Positions 53,898 to 63,286 are shown, numbered from the stretch's first letter. The stretch is 64,000 nucleotides of DNA from Opimibacter sp041746735 (GCA_041746735.1 JBGTGP010000012.1:62001-126000), one strand, 5' to 3'. A program made the numbers and translations. Notes: generated from the sequence alone by a model not told the origin.

Positions 53898-55301
53898 TCA
53901 GGTGTCGTACCCCAGTATTTGAAGCATTTCGTTGGGCCGTTGTTCGGGTCGCCAGAGGGTATCAATGAAGTTGCCTTTCTCATCACGGTCAACGAGGATA
54001 TGCTGCGGGGAGGGGATCAGACAATGCTTGATACCGCCGTAACCGCTGATCGCATCCTGATAAGCTCCGGTGTGAAAAAAACCAATGTATAACGGTTCAC
54101 TTTCATCATTTTTGAAGGTCGGAAGGAACACCTGCTGGTTGAGATCTTCAAAATTGTAATAATCCGAATGATCGCAGCTGATGCCACCGATATGTACGCG
54201 GGCAAAATCATTGTTCCATTTATTGACCGGCAAGAGGATGAAACGCTCATTGAGGCCCCAGGAATCCGGAATAGTATTCATCAGGCTATTGTCGATCAGA
54301 TACCAAAGTTCTGAATCGTTTTGTTGTTTTTGTTCGACAACGGTAAAGATGGTGGCGCCGCTTTCACCCACTGTGTATTTTCCAAATTCAGTATAGATAT
54401 CCGGTTCGTCGATTCCTTCCTGCTCACAAGTTGCTTTGATGTTGCGGATGATCTCATCCACCATGTATTTGTAATCATACTCAAAGGAAAGATTGTTCCG
54501 GATCGGAAATCCACCTCCGATATTCAGCGCCGTGAGTGAAGGGCATATTTTTTTTAGCTCGGCAAATATTTTCAGAGCTTTCTTAAACTCTCCCCAATAG
54601 TACAATGTATCCCGGATGCCGGTATCCACAAAAAGGTGAAGCATCGTCACCTGGACACGCTTCTTGCGGGAAATTTTTTCCTTATAAAATTTGATAACCT
54701 CTGTTGGGCGTATACCCAGACGTGAAGTATAATAGGCGGATTGAGGCTCTTGTTCGATCGCGACTCGTATACCCATTTTAATCGGGCCTTTTATCCTTTC
54801 GAGCAATTGATCAAGTTCCATGGTATTGTCCAGCACCGGAATAGAATTTTCAAAGCCCATCTCATAGAGTTGGGAAATACCATCCAGATAACGCTCCGTC
54901 TTATACCCATTATGGACCAGGTTGATACTCCGATCGATATGGCCACTGCGATAGAGACTGACGATCAGATCGATGTCAAAAGCAGATGAAGTCTCCAGAT
55001 CAACATCATATTCCAGTGCTTTTTTGATCACATGGCTAAAGTGACAACATTTGGTGCAATAGCAATACCGGTATTTGCCTTGGTATTGCTGGCTTTTCAT
55101 CGAGCGGTTGAACCAGTTTTTAGCCTTCTTGATCTGGTCTCCGATTTTGGGCAAATAGGTCATCTTGAACGGAGTGCCATACTTGTCGATGAGGTACTTC
55201 ATCGAGATGCCATTGAAACTCAGATCGCCATTGTGCAGATCAAATCCTTCCTGAGGAAAGTAATACGTCTGCTGAATGAGGTCAAAATAGCTGTTCTTCA
55301 T
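53898..55301 (-). CDS. Biosynthetic arginine decarboxylase (fold III PLP enzyme)
   Basis: Decarboxylates arginine to agmatine for polyamine synthesis. Length is 467 residues from ATG 55301. The PLP lysine lies in YCYCTKCCHF (Lys84). ETSSAFDIDL, NIGGGFPIRNN and GFFHTGAYQDAISGYGG follow the pattern of ornithine/arginine decarboxylase fold III enzymes. It is shorter than E. coli SpeA (658) and resembles the Bacteroidota group. A longer start at 55361 would overlap a TATTTTTG -7 element, so 55301 is preferred. Substrate (arginine rather than lysine or ornithine) is by family resemblance. Confidence 0.85.
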   Translation of the reverse strand: MKNSYFDLIQQTYYFPQEGFDLHNGDLSFNGISMKYLIDKYGTPFKMTYLPKIGDQIKKAKNWFNRSMKSQQYQGKYRYCYCTKCCHFSHVIKKALEYDVDLETSSAFDIDLIVSLYRSGHIDRSINLVHNGYKTERYLDGISQLYEMGFENSIPVLDNTMELDQLLERIKGPIKMGIRVAIEQEPQSAYYTSRLGIRPTEVIKFYKEKISRKKRVQVTMLHLFVDTGIRDTLYYWGEFKKALKIFAELKKICPSLTALNIGGGFPIRNNLSFEYDYKYMVDEIIRNIKATCEQEGIDEPDIYTEFGKYTVGESGATIFTVVEQKQQNDSELWYLIDNSLMNTIPDSWGLNERFILLPVNKWNNDFARVHIGGISCDHSDYYNFEDLNQQVFLPTFKNDESEPLYIGFFHTGAYQDAISGYGGIKHCLIPSPQHILVDRDEKGNFIDTLWRPEQRPNEMLQILGYDT

Positions 55302-55343
55302 TCTCTGGATAAAGCGACCGGGGAAATGTGACCACCGACGGGT

Positions 55344-55351
55344 CAAAAATA
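55344..55351 (-). promoter_or_regulatory. Bacteroidota -7 element for the arginine decarboxylase gene
   Basis: Minus-strand TATTTTTG fits TAnnTTTG, giving a leader of about 35 bases before ATG 55301. No -33 TTG is found at normal spacing. Confidence 0.4.
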
Positions 55352-55388
55352 AAAAATTCAATGATCCGGAGTCACATTTATTCCAGCC

Positions 55389-56447
55389 TTACAGCCACTT
55401 CTTCTTTTTAAAGTAGATAAACTGCATAATCCCGACGGCAATCATGATCATCCAGAGTGCGGGATAGGCCCATGCCCACTCAAGTTCAGGCATGTGTTTG
55501 AAATTCATCCCATAGATACTGGTAATGAATGTCAGTGGAATAAAAACGGAAGTAATGACCGTGAGAATCTTCATCACATTGGTCATTCGGTACGTCATCT
55601 CGGACATAAACAGGTCATGGAGTGAAGCCAGGTGATCGCTCTGATTGTCATTGAGATCGATCAGTTGCATGACGTTATCTTGTACATCCCGAAGATGACG
55701 CCTGGTTTTTTCTGTGATGTGGGCACCTTCGAGTCGCAACAGCAAACTGACTGATTCCCGGGTAGGGAGCAACAGTCTGTGCATCTCTGCTATATCCTGC
55801 CGGATCATAAAGATGGAGGTCTTCAGTTCATCAGCCGGGTTGCCGCTGATTTGTTCATCAAGCAAATGAATCCTGTCACTGCATTGATCAATCACAGGGA
55901 AGTAGTGATCCGTCACGAAATCAATCAGGGCATACATCAGGTAATCAGGTCTCCGGGTTCGAAGCCTCGATCCGGTTTGTTGCATCCGTAATTTCAATGC
56001 ATGAAAGGTATCATCCGGATGTTCCTGAAAGGTGATCAGCCGCCCCTCTGTGAGATAGATTGAGATTTGTTCTGTAATAAAATCAGCACTGTCCATACGC
56101 CGTGCCAGTAGCTTCAGAATGATAAAAATGCCATGTTCGGTTTGTTCGCATTTAGGGCGTTGCTGCGTATCGAGGATATCCTCCAGCATTAAAGGGTCGA
56201 TTCCGTAGGCAATGCCGATCCTTTCGATTTCCTGGGGGTTGTGCAGTCCGCGGATATCTAGCCATTGAAAGAAATTGTGATCCGAATGTGGAGGAATCTC
56301 GGGATCCAGTTCATCTAAGTGCTCTGCATTGTACCGGACCAATTCCTTGATGATGACATCCGACTTGGGCACACCTGTAAAAATCAGAGCCCCGGGAGGT
56401 AAACCGGTTTTACGGATTCGGGTGGATATTGTTTTTTTAGCAGGCAT
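55389..56447 (-). CDS. corA: CorA-type magnesium/cobalt transporter
   Basis: Pentameric divalent cation channel of 352 residues. A large cytoplasmic N-terminal domain is followed by two membrane helices. The GMN selectivity motif is in SIYGMNFKHMPE near residue 314, and the C-terminus is basic (FKKKKWL). EIERIGIAYGIDPLMLEDILDTQQRPK is a family stretch. It lies 34 bases after the sulfurtransferase gene, at the end of a run of minus-strand genes. Confidence 0.94.
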   Translation of the reverse strand: MPAKKTISTRIRKTGLPPGALIFTGVPKSDVIIKELVRYNAEHLDELDPEIPPHSDHNFFQWLDIRGLHNPQEIERIGIAYGIDPLMLEDILDTQQRPKCEQTEHGIFIILKLLARRMDSADFITEQISIYLTEGRLITFQEHPDDTFHALKLRMQQTGSRLRTRRPDYLMYALIDFVTDHYFPVIDQCSDRIHLLDEQISGNPADELKTSIFMIRQDIAEMHRLLLPTRESVSLLLRLEGAHITEKTRRHLRDVQDNVMQLIDLNDNQSDHLASLHDLFMSEMTYRMTNVMKILTVITSVFIPLTFITSIYGMNFKHMPELEWAWAYPALWMIMIAVGIMQFIYFKKKKWL

Positions 56448-56481
56448 AGTCAGGTTTTGGCAATGATGGTTTGAAACTATT

Positions 56482-57330
56482 CTACAACGTTACAGGACCG
56501 GTCTCTGGCGGATAGTAATGAATCCATTCACTCCAGCTGCCTGGATACAATCGGGCATCCAGACCAGTGGCAATTTTATAAGCGAGTATGTTGTGGCAAG
56601 CGGTAACCCCCGATCCGCAGTAAAAAACAGGGGGCTCCATTTCAGCGGAATCAACGGGCCTGAGGAGTGCAAAATTGGAAATGAGGTCTGCGGCAGATTT
56701 CCACCGTCCATCTGACGTCACATTGTTCGTATACGGCATACAGAGGGCGCCGGCTATATGACCGGCAACTGAGTCGATCGGTTCAAATTCTCCGGTATAC
56801 CTTTTAAACTCCCGGCTGTCTATAACCTTACCCTTTTCCCGGGCCACCTGCTCCCGTGTCACTATGAAATGAGTTCTGACAGATGGAATAAAATTTCCGG
56901 TTCGGGGTGCAGGCCATTGATTTTCCATGGGCAACCCTAGCGCCTGCCAGGCATCCATTCCACCATTCAGCACAGCAACACGATCATGCCCCAACCATCG
57001 CAACAGCCACCAGGCCCGCGATGCATACATCCCGTTGTTTTGATCATAGACGACCACCTGACTTTCTTTTTCAACTCCGGCAGCCATTAGCGTGGCGGTC
57101 AAAATCTCCGCATGTGGCAACGGATGCCGACCCGTAATACCGGGTATCACCGGAGAGGATAGATCGTGTCCGATGTCCATAAACACAGCTCCCGGAATAT
57201 GGGCATTTAAAAATTGTCGCCGTCCGATATGAAGATCTGCCAATGCATATCGACAATCCAACAATACAATGTTTTGATTTTGCATCATCCCGAAGAGGAT
57301 GCCGGGCTCGATAAGTGTTGTGTAGTCCAT
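56482..57330 (-). CDS. Thiosulfate/3-mercaptopyruvate sulfurtransferase (tandem rhodanese)
   Basis: Two-domain rhodanese of 282 residues. The inactive first domain (LLDCRYAL, HIPGAVFMDI, YDQNNGMYASRAWWLLRWLGH) precedes the catalytic second one, with Cys238 in YCGSGVTACHN. The CGSGVTA loop favours mercaptopyruvate sulfurtransferase over thiosulfate sulfurtransferase. Six bases separate it from the upstream peroxiredoxin gene, so sulfur and thiol metabolism are linked here. Confidence 0.92.
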   Translation of the reverse strand: MDYTTLIEPGILFGMMQNQNIVLLDCRYALADLHIGRRQFLNAHIPGAVFMDIGHDLSSPVIPGITGRHPLPHAEILTATLMAAGVEKESQVVVYDQNNGMYASRAWWLLRWLGHDRVAVLNGGMDAWQALGLPMENQWPAPRTGNFIPSVRTHFIVTREQVAREKGKVIDSREFKRYTGEFEPIDSVAGHIAGALCMPYTNNVTSDGRWKSAADLISNFALLRPVDSAEMEPPVFYCGSGVTACHNILAYKIATGLDARLYPGSWSEWIHYYPPETGPVTL

Positions 57331-57336
57331 AGCAGA

Positions 57337-57825
57337 TCAGGAAGACAGCAGGTCCAGGGATTCCAGTATTTGCTCTGCATGTCGGGCAGCATCTACAGGA
57401 TGTATGACCGATTCAATAATACCCCGTTCATCGACTACAAATGTAGTCCGATGCACAGCGTCACTGATCCGGCCCATAAACTCTTTTTGACCATAGATGT
57501 CAAACAGTTTGGCAAGTTGGTTGTCCGCGTCGCTGACCAAAGGGTAGGGGAGTTGGTACCGGGTAATAAATCGTTGGTGTTTTTTCAGACTGTCTTCGCT
57601 AACACCATATACGTCATAACCATACTGGAATAGCGTGTCGAAATGGTCCCGAATATTACAGGCTTCTTTGGTGCAGGTCTCGGACCCATCATGATTGTAA
57701 AAGAAAAGTATATATTTTTTACCGTAGAGTGCAGTTGAATCCAGCAGAGTTCCATCGTGCAGCAGGGCACCAAACGAAGGAGCCTTGTCGCCCGATCGCA
57801 GGCGGGATATTCGGGTAGTCCGCAT
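57337..57825 (-). CDS. BCP-type peroxiredoxin
   Basis: Thiol peroxidase of 162 residues from ATG 57825, reducing hydroperoxides through a peroxidatic cysteine. The active region reads FYNHDGSETCTKEACNIRD. Both the peroxidatic cysteine and the resolving cysteine five residues on are present. The usual P-x-x-T-P-G-C lead is changed: proline and glycine are absent and serine replaces threonine. GVSEDSLKKHQRFITRYQLPYPLVSDAD is typical BCP. An upstream start at 57891 would overlap the M23 gene and has no family support. Confidence 0.88.
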   Translation of the reverse strand: MRTTRISRLRSGDKAPSFGALLHDGTLLDSTALYGKKYILFFYNHDGSETCTKEACNIRDHFDTLFQYGYDVYGVSEDSLKKHQRFITRYQLPYPLVSDADNQLAKLFDIYGQKEFMGRISDAVHRTTFVVDERGIIESVIHPVDAARHAEQILESLDLLSS

Positions 57826-57841
57826 GAATAAATCAGTTCCG

Positions 57842-59581
57842 TTACAATATAAAGGGTCTTTCCCAGATGGATTGATTCCCGCGATCATCAATGACTCTCA
57901 GTCGCAATCGATGTTCCCCCGGTAAAATGCGACCATCAAACTCATGGGTCAAGATACCGGTTTTGCCATCAAGGGACATGAGGATCCATTCATCATCGAC
58001 CCAGGCATCATATAGCAGATCTCTCCCCCGGTCTTTTATCCCGAAATTGTCACTAATCTTAAAGGCCATCCGGCTCCAGCCGCTCATTTTGTTCCCAAAG
58101 TGAAGAGGTGTAATGGTCGGGGGGATGGTGTCCATCATAATCGTATAGGTCGACAGTTGACGTACACCGGTAACCAGATTATTTCCAATCCACTTTCCTC
58201 CACAATTGACGATTCGTCCATTGGGCTCACAGCGGGCGATAAAAACTTTGTCGATCAGATGTGGGGGTACACCAAGTCCTTCAATCAGAATTTCGAAGTA
58301 TACATGCACTGGTGCTTCAGTGGGAGAGATTACAAAATAAGGGCTGAAACTGTCTGGTGATTCCTGGGGCAGACGCTCGATCGAAAGTGGTGTTTTTTCA
58401 TAAAAGGAACCTTTAGGCCAGACGACCTGCACACCCGGCTGTTGAACGATAGCTATCTGGTCCGGAGATCCCAGCACCTCATAGGAGGCTAATGCCGGAA
58501 GGGTTTGAGAAAGATTATGTTGCCGGATAATGTCAAAGGACAGCCTGGATATATTACCATTATAATCAGTAGCCGCAAACTCGACTTTCCGCGGGATTTC
58601 CGTGTTGAGATACACGATACCTCTTTCCGGGCCTGTTTCATAAATATTGAGCTGGTTGCCCTCCAGCGGATGACACCGATGGAAGTATTTATTCTCCTTG
58701 ACTTTATGCGGGTAGTCAATATGGGCATTGAGATAACGGGTTTTTTCAAACGGAATCTCGTCCAGGGTAAAGGCAAACAATGGCTCACGATCGATACTGC
58801 ATGAAATACCATACACCCCGTTTTTATTGGAGACGCCATCGTGGGAATCAAAGGTCCGCAGCCCAAAAGATATCATCGAGGCATCGGATGTCACGATTTG
58901 ATCGAATGTATATGCTCCGGAAGAAATTCGTTTAGGTTCCAGCTGGGACGTACGTACAAGTACACCTGATTCATTGTACTCATACAAGAGGAGTTGCTGG
59001 ATGACAGGGGGTGTTCGGTCCGTTATGTCAAAGCCAAAATGCAAGGGATTGACAGGGATTTGGCCAGCGGTATGCCGGATTTCAAAGTGCAGGTGGGGGC
59101 CAAAGGAGGAGCCCGTATTGCCCATGACACCAATTGGATTTGCCCGCGTGACCGGCAGATGATTTTTTGATAAATAAAGATCGATTTTGAACGTTTTGAG
59201 TCTGTATTGTTCCGCCTTTACATACGCTGCGATCTCAGGTGCAAAACGATCCAGATGTGCATAGACAGTACTAAATCCATTGGGATGGTCTATATACAAT
59301 GCATTTCCATAGCCAAATTCTTCAACTTTGATACGGCTCACAAAACCATCTGCAGCCGTATAGACCGGATCACCGGATATGCCATTGCTCGATTTAATGT
59401 CCAGTCCCGCATGAAAATGATTGGTACGCAGTTCTCCAAAGGTGCCGGAAAGTTTTATCTGCCGGTTGACCGGCGAACTAAAATAAGTTCGTGGATACCT
59501 TGATCCATCGTCTGCCATCGAAAGCAGCATCCATCCCGTCAGCAGAATGCAAGCACCTTTTATACCCGATATTCCTTTCAT
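57842..59581 (-). CDS. M23-family metallopeptidase (LytM domain) with long C-terminal region
   Basis: Peptidoglycan endopeptidase-like secreted protein of 579 residues. The signal segment ends LLTGWMLLSMADD. The LytM domain (about 45-180) has HFHAGLD (His57, Asp61), YAHL and GPHLHFE (His163, His165), an intact zinc site. The remaining 400 residues are beta-rich domains of unknown role (EVLGSPDQIAIVQ, HEFDGRILPGEHRLRLRVIDDRG). It lies ten bases after meaB and 16 bases before the peroxiredoxin gene. Confidence 0.9.
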   Translation of the reverse strand: MKGISGIKGACILLTGWMLLSMADDGSRYPRTYFSSPVNRQIKLSGTFGELRTNHFHAGLDIKSSNGISGDPVYTAADGFVSRIKVEEFGYGNALYIDHPNGFSTVYAHLDRFAPEIAAYVKAEQYRLKTFKIDLYLSKNHLPVTRANPIGVMGNTGSSFGPHLHFEIRHTAGQIPVNPLHFGFDITDRTPPVIQQLLLYEYNESGVLVRTSQLEPKRISSGAYTFDQIVTSDASMISFGLRTFDSHDGVSNKNGVYGISCSIDREPLFAFTLDEIPFEKTRYLNAHIDYPHKVKENKYFHRCHPLEGNQLNIYETGPERGIVYLNTEIPRKVEFAATDYNGNISRLSFDIIRQHNLSQTLPALASYEVLGSPDQIAIVQQPGVQVVWPKGSFYEKTPLSIERLPQESPDSFSPYFVISPTEAPVHVYFEILIEGLGVPPHLIDKVFIARCEPNGRIVNCGGKWIGNNLVTGVRQLSTYTIMMDTIPPTITPLHFGNKMSGWSRMAFKISDNFGIKDRGRDLLYDAWVDDEWILMSLDGKTGILTHEFDGRILPGEHRLRLRVIDDRGNQSIWERPFIL

Positions 59582-59591
59582 ATCCTGTGTC

Positions 59592-60584
59592 TCATCGATT
59601 CAGCAGTGTTTTCATCTCCTGCTCAATTTCCAATTCGGTTCTAAAACGGGACTTGCTGCCCTGCCTTAGATGATATAACGCATCTTTCCTTCTTTCCTGT
59701 ATAGCCGGGTGTTGAGTCAGTAATCGAGTCGCTGTTTGACTCACCGACCAATCCAGCCAATTGGCGTGTTGTTCATTCCTTACAGTTTCCGTGGTGTCCT
59801 GTTTAAAGAAGGAAGAAGAGTAGTCACGAATGATGTCCCAGAGTTCAGATACACCATGGTTTTCCAACGCCGAGCACGCTACAATTTTGGGTGTCCAGAA
59901 AGGCCGAAGGCCACTAAAAAATTGCTGGGCCTGCTGGTACTGGGCTTTGGTGGTTTTTGCCAGTTGTACCAGTGGTCCATCGGCTTTATTGACCACAATT
60001 ATGTCAGCCAGTTCAGTAATGCCACGTTTGATACCTTGTAGTTCATCTCCTCCTCCGGGCTGGATCACCAGGATAAAACAATCCGTAAACTGCCAGGCAA
60101 GATGCTCTGACTGGCCGACCCCAACCGTTTCTAATACAATAATATCATAACCAGCGCCTGTCAGCAAGGTCATCAACTCCAAGGTCCGGCGCCCCATACC
60201 CCCCAGAACAGTACCTGCCGCACTCGACCGGATATAAGCTTCGGGCGATACAGACAATCGTGTCATGCGCGATTTGTCTCCCAAAATACTTCCATGACTA
60301 ATGGTGCTCGAAGGATCAATCGTGATAACCCCTACCCTGAGTCCCTTGTTAATGGCATGCAAACCTAAGACTTCGATCAGGGTGCTTTTTCCGACGCCTG
60401 GTGCGCCACTGATAGCCACCTTCAGTGCTTTACTTTGTGTTGCCTCACACCGTTCAAGCAGATCTACGGCCATCTCTCGATCTGAATCCAGATCGCTCTC
60501 GACCAGTGTCATACCCCGGCCAAGCGCAACCCGGTCGCCACGGATGATTTTTTCAAAAAGCTCTGCCGCTATAGGCTCTGTCAT
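59592..60584 (-). CDS. meaB: Methylmalonyl-CoA mutase-associated GTPase MeaB
   Basis: G-protein chaperone that loads and protects the cobalamin cofactor of methylmalonyl-CoA mutase. Length is 330 residues from ATG 60584. Walker A GAPGVGKST is at 60-68, followed by VITIDPSSTISHGSILGDKSRM, VLETVGVGQSEHLA and VVNKADG. It lies near mutA but the two are separated by about 260 bases with a promoter-like element. Confidence 0.93.
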   Translation of the reverse strand: MTEPIAAELFEKIIRGDRVALGRGMTLVESDLDSDREMAVDLLERCEATQSKALKVAISGAPGVGKSTLIEVLGLHAINKGLRVGVITIDPSSTISHGSILGDKSRMTRLSVSPEAYIRSSAAGTVLGGMGRRTLELMTLLTGAGYDIIVLETVGVGQSEHLAWQFTDCFILVIQPGGGDELQGIKRGITELADIIVVNKADGPLVQLAKTTKAQYQQAQQFFSGLRPFWTPKIVACSALENHGVSELWDIIRDYSSSFFKQDTTETVRNEQHANWLDWSVSQTATRLLTQHPAIQERRKDALYHLRQGSKSRFRTELEIEQEMKTLLNR

Positions 60585-60608
60585 GTCTCTGATACAGGTT
60601 ATGGCTGA

Positions 60609-60616
60609 CAAATATA
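60609..60616 (-). promoter_or_regulatory. Bacteroidota -7 element for meaB and the downstream genes
   Basis: Minus-strand TATATTTG fits TAnnTTTG in an AT-rich stretch 25 bases before meaB. No TTG is found at the usual spacing. Confidence 0.45.
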
Positions 60617-60686
60617 AAAAGCAAATTTAAATTATATAAATCTGAATATCAATAGTTTAAAATGTTAAAAAGATTAAGTTATCGTG

Positions 60687-60851
60687 TTAACATCCCTGGT
60701 CGGGGGCTTTAACGTATCCATAATAGCCAGATAGCAACAAAGCGGTTTCATTTGCCGTCAGGAATGTAATAGGGTGGGCAGGTATTTGTTCAAGTGAATC
60801 CTGGCCAAACGTGGCAGAAAAGCAATACATCCAACTGTCCACCTTTTTCAT
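60687..60851 (-). CDS. Possible small protein overlapping the mutA stop
   Basis: A 54-residue open frame starts at ATG 60851, overlapping the mutA stop as ATGA. It begins MKKVDSWMYCFSATFGQ and ends GYYGYVKAPDQGC. It matches no family I know and does not look like the start of mutB. The overlap suggests coupled translation, but at this size chance is possible. Confidence 0.3.
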   Translation of the reverse strand: MKKVDSWMYCFSATFGQDSLEQIPAHPITFLTANETALLLSGYYGYVKAPDQGC

Positions 60852-61930
60852 TCCTTCAATTTTTCCCAGACCTCTTGTGCCCATCGTTGCGTATAATAGT
60901 CCAGGCTGTAAGCTCCGCTCAACGGATCCATGCCCCTGAACATGGTACTTTCAAGATGTAGTAAATGATGGACATTGCGACTAGTACGTCTGTTCATAAA
61001 TGACGAACTTACCCCATTAGTAAGTCGAAAAACAATAAAATGGGTTCCGGATAAGGAAGCAGCCAGCCCTGACATCGACGCTCTGATCAGGAAAGATTCC
61101 TGTGACTCTTCGTCTTTTTGAAGGATGTGTAATTCCAGATACTTTACTTTTTTTGAAAGCGTTTGTCCGGTGTGCCAGGCATAAAAATTTTGCCAGAGGA
61201 GATGAAATGTACGAACCAGTAAAAGATGCAGAATATAGGGTTCAGGGGCATTAATACGAAAGATACACCGCTGCAGATAGTCGGTTGCTGGAAGGCCCGC
61301 CTCGATCCAAACACCCAAATCTGAGGAAACAAGTTGCAGAACAGCTTGTAACAATTCCACCGGATCACCCTCCTGGGGGATGGAATAGACAAACCGGTTG
61401 TTTACCTGATATCCCATTCGGGTTTCACCAGTGTCATTTGAGAATACACTCGGGAAGCTGGCCATACTTGTGCGGTTGATCCGAAACACAGTGTCGGTTG
61501 GGAGCACCGTTGTCATCGCGCTGAAATGTAAATCCTGGCTATTCCTGATTTCAGCCTGCAAGAGGATCATGTCCGGGTAGACACCCTCAAGCCAGCCCGA
61601 TTCAAATTCCGGACCTGTATCAGTCAACTCCAGTACGATGGATTGGACATCTTGAGTCAGGGCCTGTATGATCCATTGATTGATTTCTTGGGGTGTCAAT
61701 CCAGCTGAGGTGATCCATTCAGTGAGTGTGGGAGGATGCAGAAAAAGTCCATCCGGCAATCGGACTACAGGTCCTTGCAGGTCATCCTTGTGAATAAAGG
61801 GATCCAGCAACTCACCTTTTCTAAAGGAGGTGAACAGGCTGTCTAAAGGAGCGCCCTTTAGATCAGCTTCAATCTGCCGAAGCCAGTCTGCTTTTGAAAT
61901 CGCATGATATGAATAGGACCATTCCTTCAT
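60848..61930 (-). CDS. mutA: Methylmalonyl-CoA mutase small (beta) subunit, short form
   Basis: Small subunit of the B12-dependent mutase that interconverts methylmalonyl-CoA and succinyl-CoA. Length is 360 residues from ATG 61930 (TTG 61939 is the alternative). The N-terminus ISKADWLRQIEADLKGAPLDSL and the C-terminus SRNVHHLLHLESTMFRGMDPLSGAYSLDYYTQRWAQEVWEKL match the TIM-barrel part of the family. The protein ends there, with no B12-binding-like domain, so it is shorter than typical small subunits. mutB, normally the next gene, is absent; the following 260 bases hold only a small frame and the meaB promoter. Confidence 0.82.
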   Translation of the reverse strand: MKEWSYSYHAISKADWLRQIEADLKGAPLDSLFTSFRKGELLDPFIHKDDLQGPVVRLPDGLFLHPPTLTEWITSAGLTPQEINQWIIQALTQDVQSIVLELTDTGPEFESGWLEGVYPDMILLQAEIRNSQDLHFSAMTTVLPTDTVFRINRTSMASFPSVFSNDTGETRMGYQVNNRFVYSIPQEGDPVELLQAVLQLVSSDLGVWIEAGLPATDYLQRCIFRINAPEPYILHLLLVRTFHLLWQNFYAWHTGQTLSKKVKYLELHILQKDEESQESFLIRASMSGLAASLSGTHFIVFRLTNGVSSSFMNRRTSRNVHHLLHLESTMFRGMDPLSGAYSLDYYTQRWAQEVWEKLKE

Positions 61931-62077
61931 CTCAGGCAATATTACTACTCTCCGGTTAATTCAAATGAGTACGGGTAGCAGGTTCTGTCATATCGTGGAC
62001 GAATGGCTGATAAAAGTCTTGTGCTTTGGCCAGATGGAATTTGATTTTAATTCACAGGAACCTTTTACATTTAAACC

Positions 62078-63286
62078 ATGACTCAGCCCGGATCAGGCAT
62101 CTATCTGGATTACCACTCGACCACACCGGTGGATGCGTATGTTTTGCAAGCCATGCTGTCTTATTTTTCAGAGCGGTTTGGCAATGCGGCCAGCCGGTCC
62201 CATGCATACGGATGGCAATCTGCCAAAGCGGTCGACACGGCAAGAGCACGTGTCGCCGATTTTCTGAAGGTCGAACCGAAGGAAATAATCTTTACCTCGG
62301 GTGCTACCGAGAGTCTCAATCTGGCCTTGAAAGGTATGGCGGATGCCGGATATCCGAACAAGCATCATATCGTGACGGTCGTCTCCGAGCACCCAGCCGT
62401 CCTGGATATATTGCCCTGGTTACGGAAACGTGGATTTGAAGTGCAATTGCTCCCGGTACAACCGGATGGTCTACTGGATTTGGAGAGACTTGCCGCCGCT
62501 ATCCGGAATGACACCTTATTAGTTTGTGTCATGTGGGCCAATAATGAAACAGGCGTCATTCAATCCATGAAGGAAATTGGGCAGATATGTCGTGACGCCG
62601 GAGTCCCATTGATCAGTGATGCAACTCAGGCTGCAGGTAAGCTGGATATCCATTTAGCTGATGCGGGTATAGATATGGCGTGTATTTCTGCTCATAAAGT
62701 TTATGGCCCCAAGGGCATCGGAGCATTGTGTCTCCGCCAGGGGGAGAAACGGCTAAAACTTTCACCTCAGATCCATGGTGGCGGGCATGAATATGGTCTT
62801 CGATCAGGAACGCTAAATGTTCCGGGCATTGTTGGGCTTGGAACTGCTGTCCAACTGCAAACAGAACGGATGGAAACCGAAATGGCCCGACTGGTGGAAC
62901 TTCGTGACAGGTTTGAGCAAAAAGTACTTCAGACTGTTGAGGAGGTGTCAATAAACGGCCATTTGATTGCACGACTTCCAACGGTTTCCAATTTGAGGGT
63001 GCGATTTGCAGACAGCCAGGCTGTCATGAGCCGGTTCAGGACAAAACTGGCGATTTCTTCCGGATCCGCCTGCAGCTCAGCTCATCCGGAACCATCGCAT
63101 GTTTTGCTCGCAATGGGCCTTACAGCGGAGGAGGCAAAGGGATCCTTCAGGGTGAGCTTTGGAGTGCCTACAACACAGGAAGAAGTTGACCTTGCTGCCG
63201 GATACCTGATTGAAGCTATTCATGCTGAGCGTGATCGTAGTCCGGTCTGGCAGATGTTCAAAAAGGGAATAGATTTATCTGGTTAG
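62078..63286 (+). CDS. Cysteine desulfurase (IscS/NifS family)
   Basis: PLP enzyme giving persulfide sulfur from cysteine for Fe-S clusters and thiolated tRNA. Length is 402 residues. The PLP lysine is Lys207 in ISAHKVYGPKGIGAL. The catalytic cysteine is Cys332 in SSGSACSSAHPEPS. YLDYHSTTPVD and FTSGATESLNLALKG are family motifs. The SGSACSSA loop fits the IscS/NifS group rather than SufS. An IscA-type gene follows 85 bases downstream with its own -7 element. Confidence 0.93.
   Translation: MTQPGSGIYLDYHSTTPVDAYVLQAMLSYFSERFGNAASRSHAYGWQSAKAVDTARARVADFLKVEPKEIIFTSGATESLNLALKGMADAGYPNKHHIVTVVSEHPAVLDILPWLRKRGFEVQLLPVQPDGLLDLERLAAAIRNDTLLVCVMWANNETGVIQSMKEIGQICRDAGVPLISDATQAAGKLDIHLADAGIDMACISAHKVYGPKGIGALCLRQGEKRLKLSPQIHGGGHEYGLRSGTLNVPGIVGLGTAVQLQTERMETEMARLVELRDRFEQKVLQTVEEVSINGHLIARLPTVSNLRVRFADSQAVMSRFRTKLAISSGSACSSAHPEPSHVLLAMGLTAEEAKGSFRVSFGVPTTQEEVDLAAGYLIEAIHAERDRSPVWQMFKKGIDLSG

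Noticed and set aside
62041..62073. TTG-N22-TACATTTA upstream of the cysteine desulfurase gene
   Set aside because: Spacing fits, but the -7 element ends only four bases before the ATG, so the transcript would start at or beyond the start codon.
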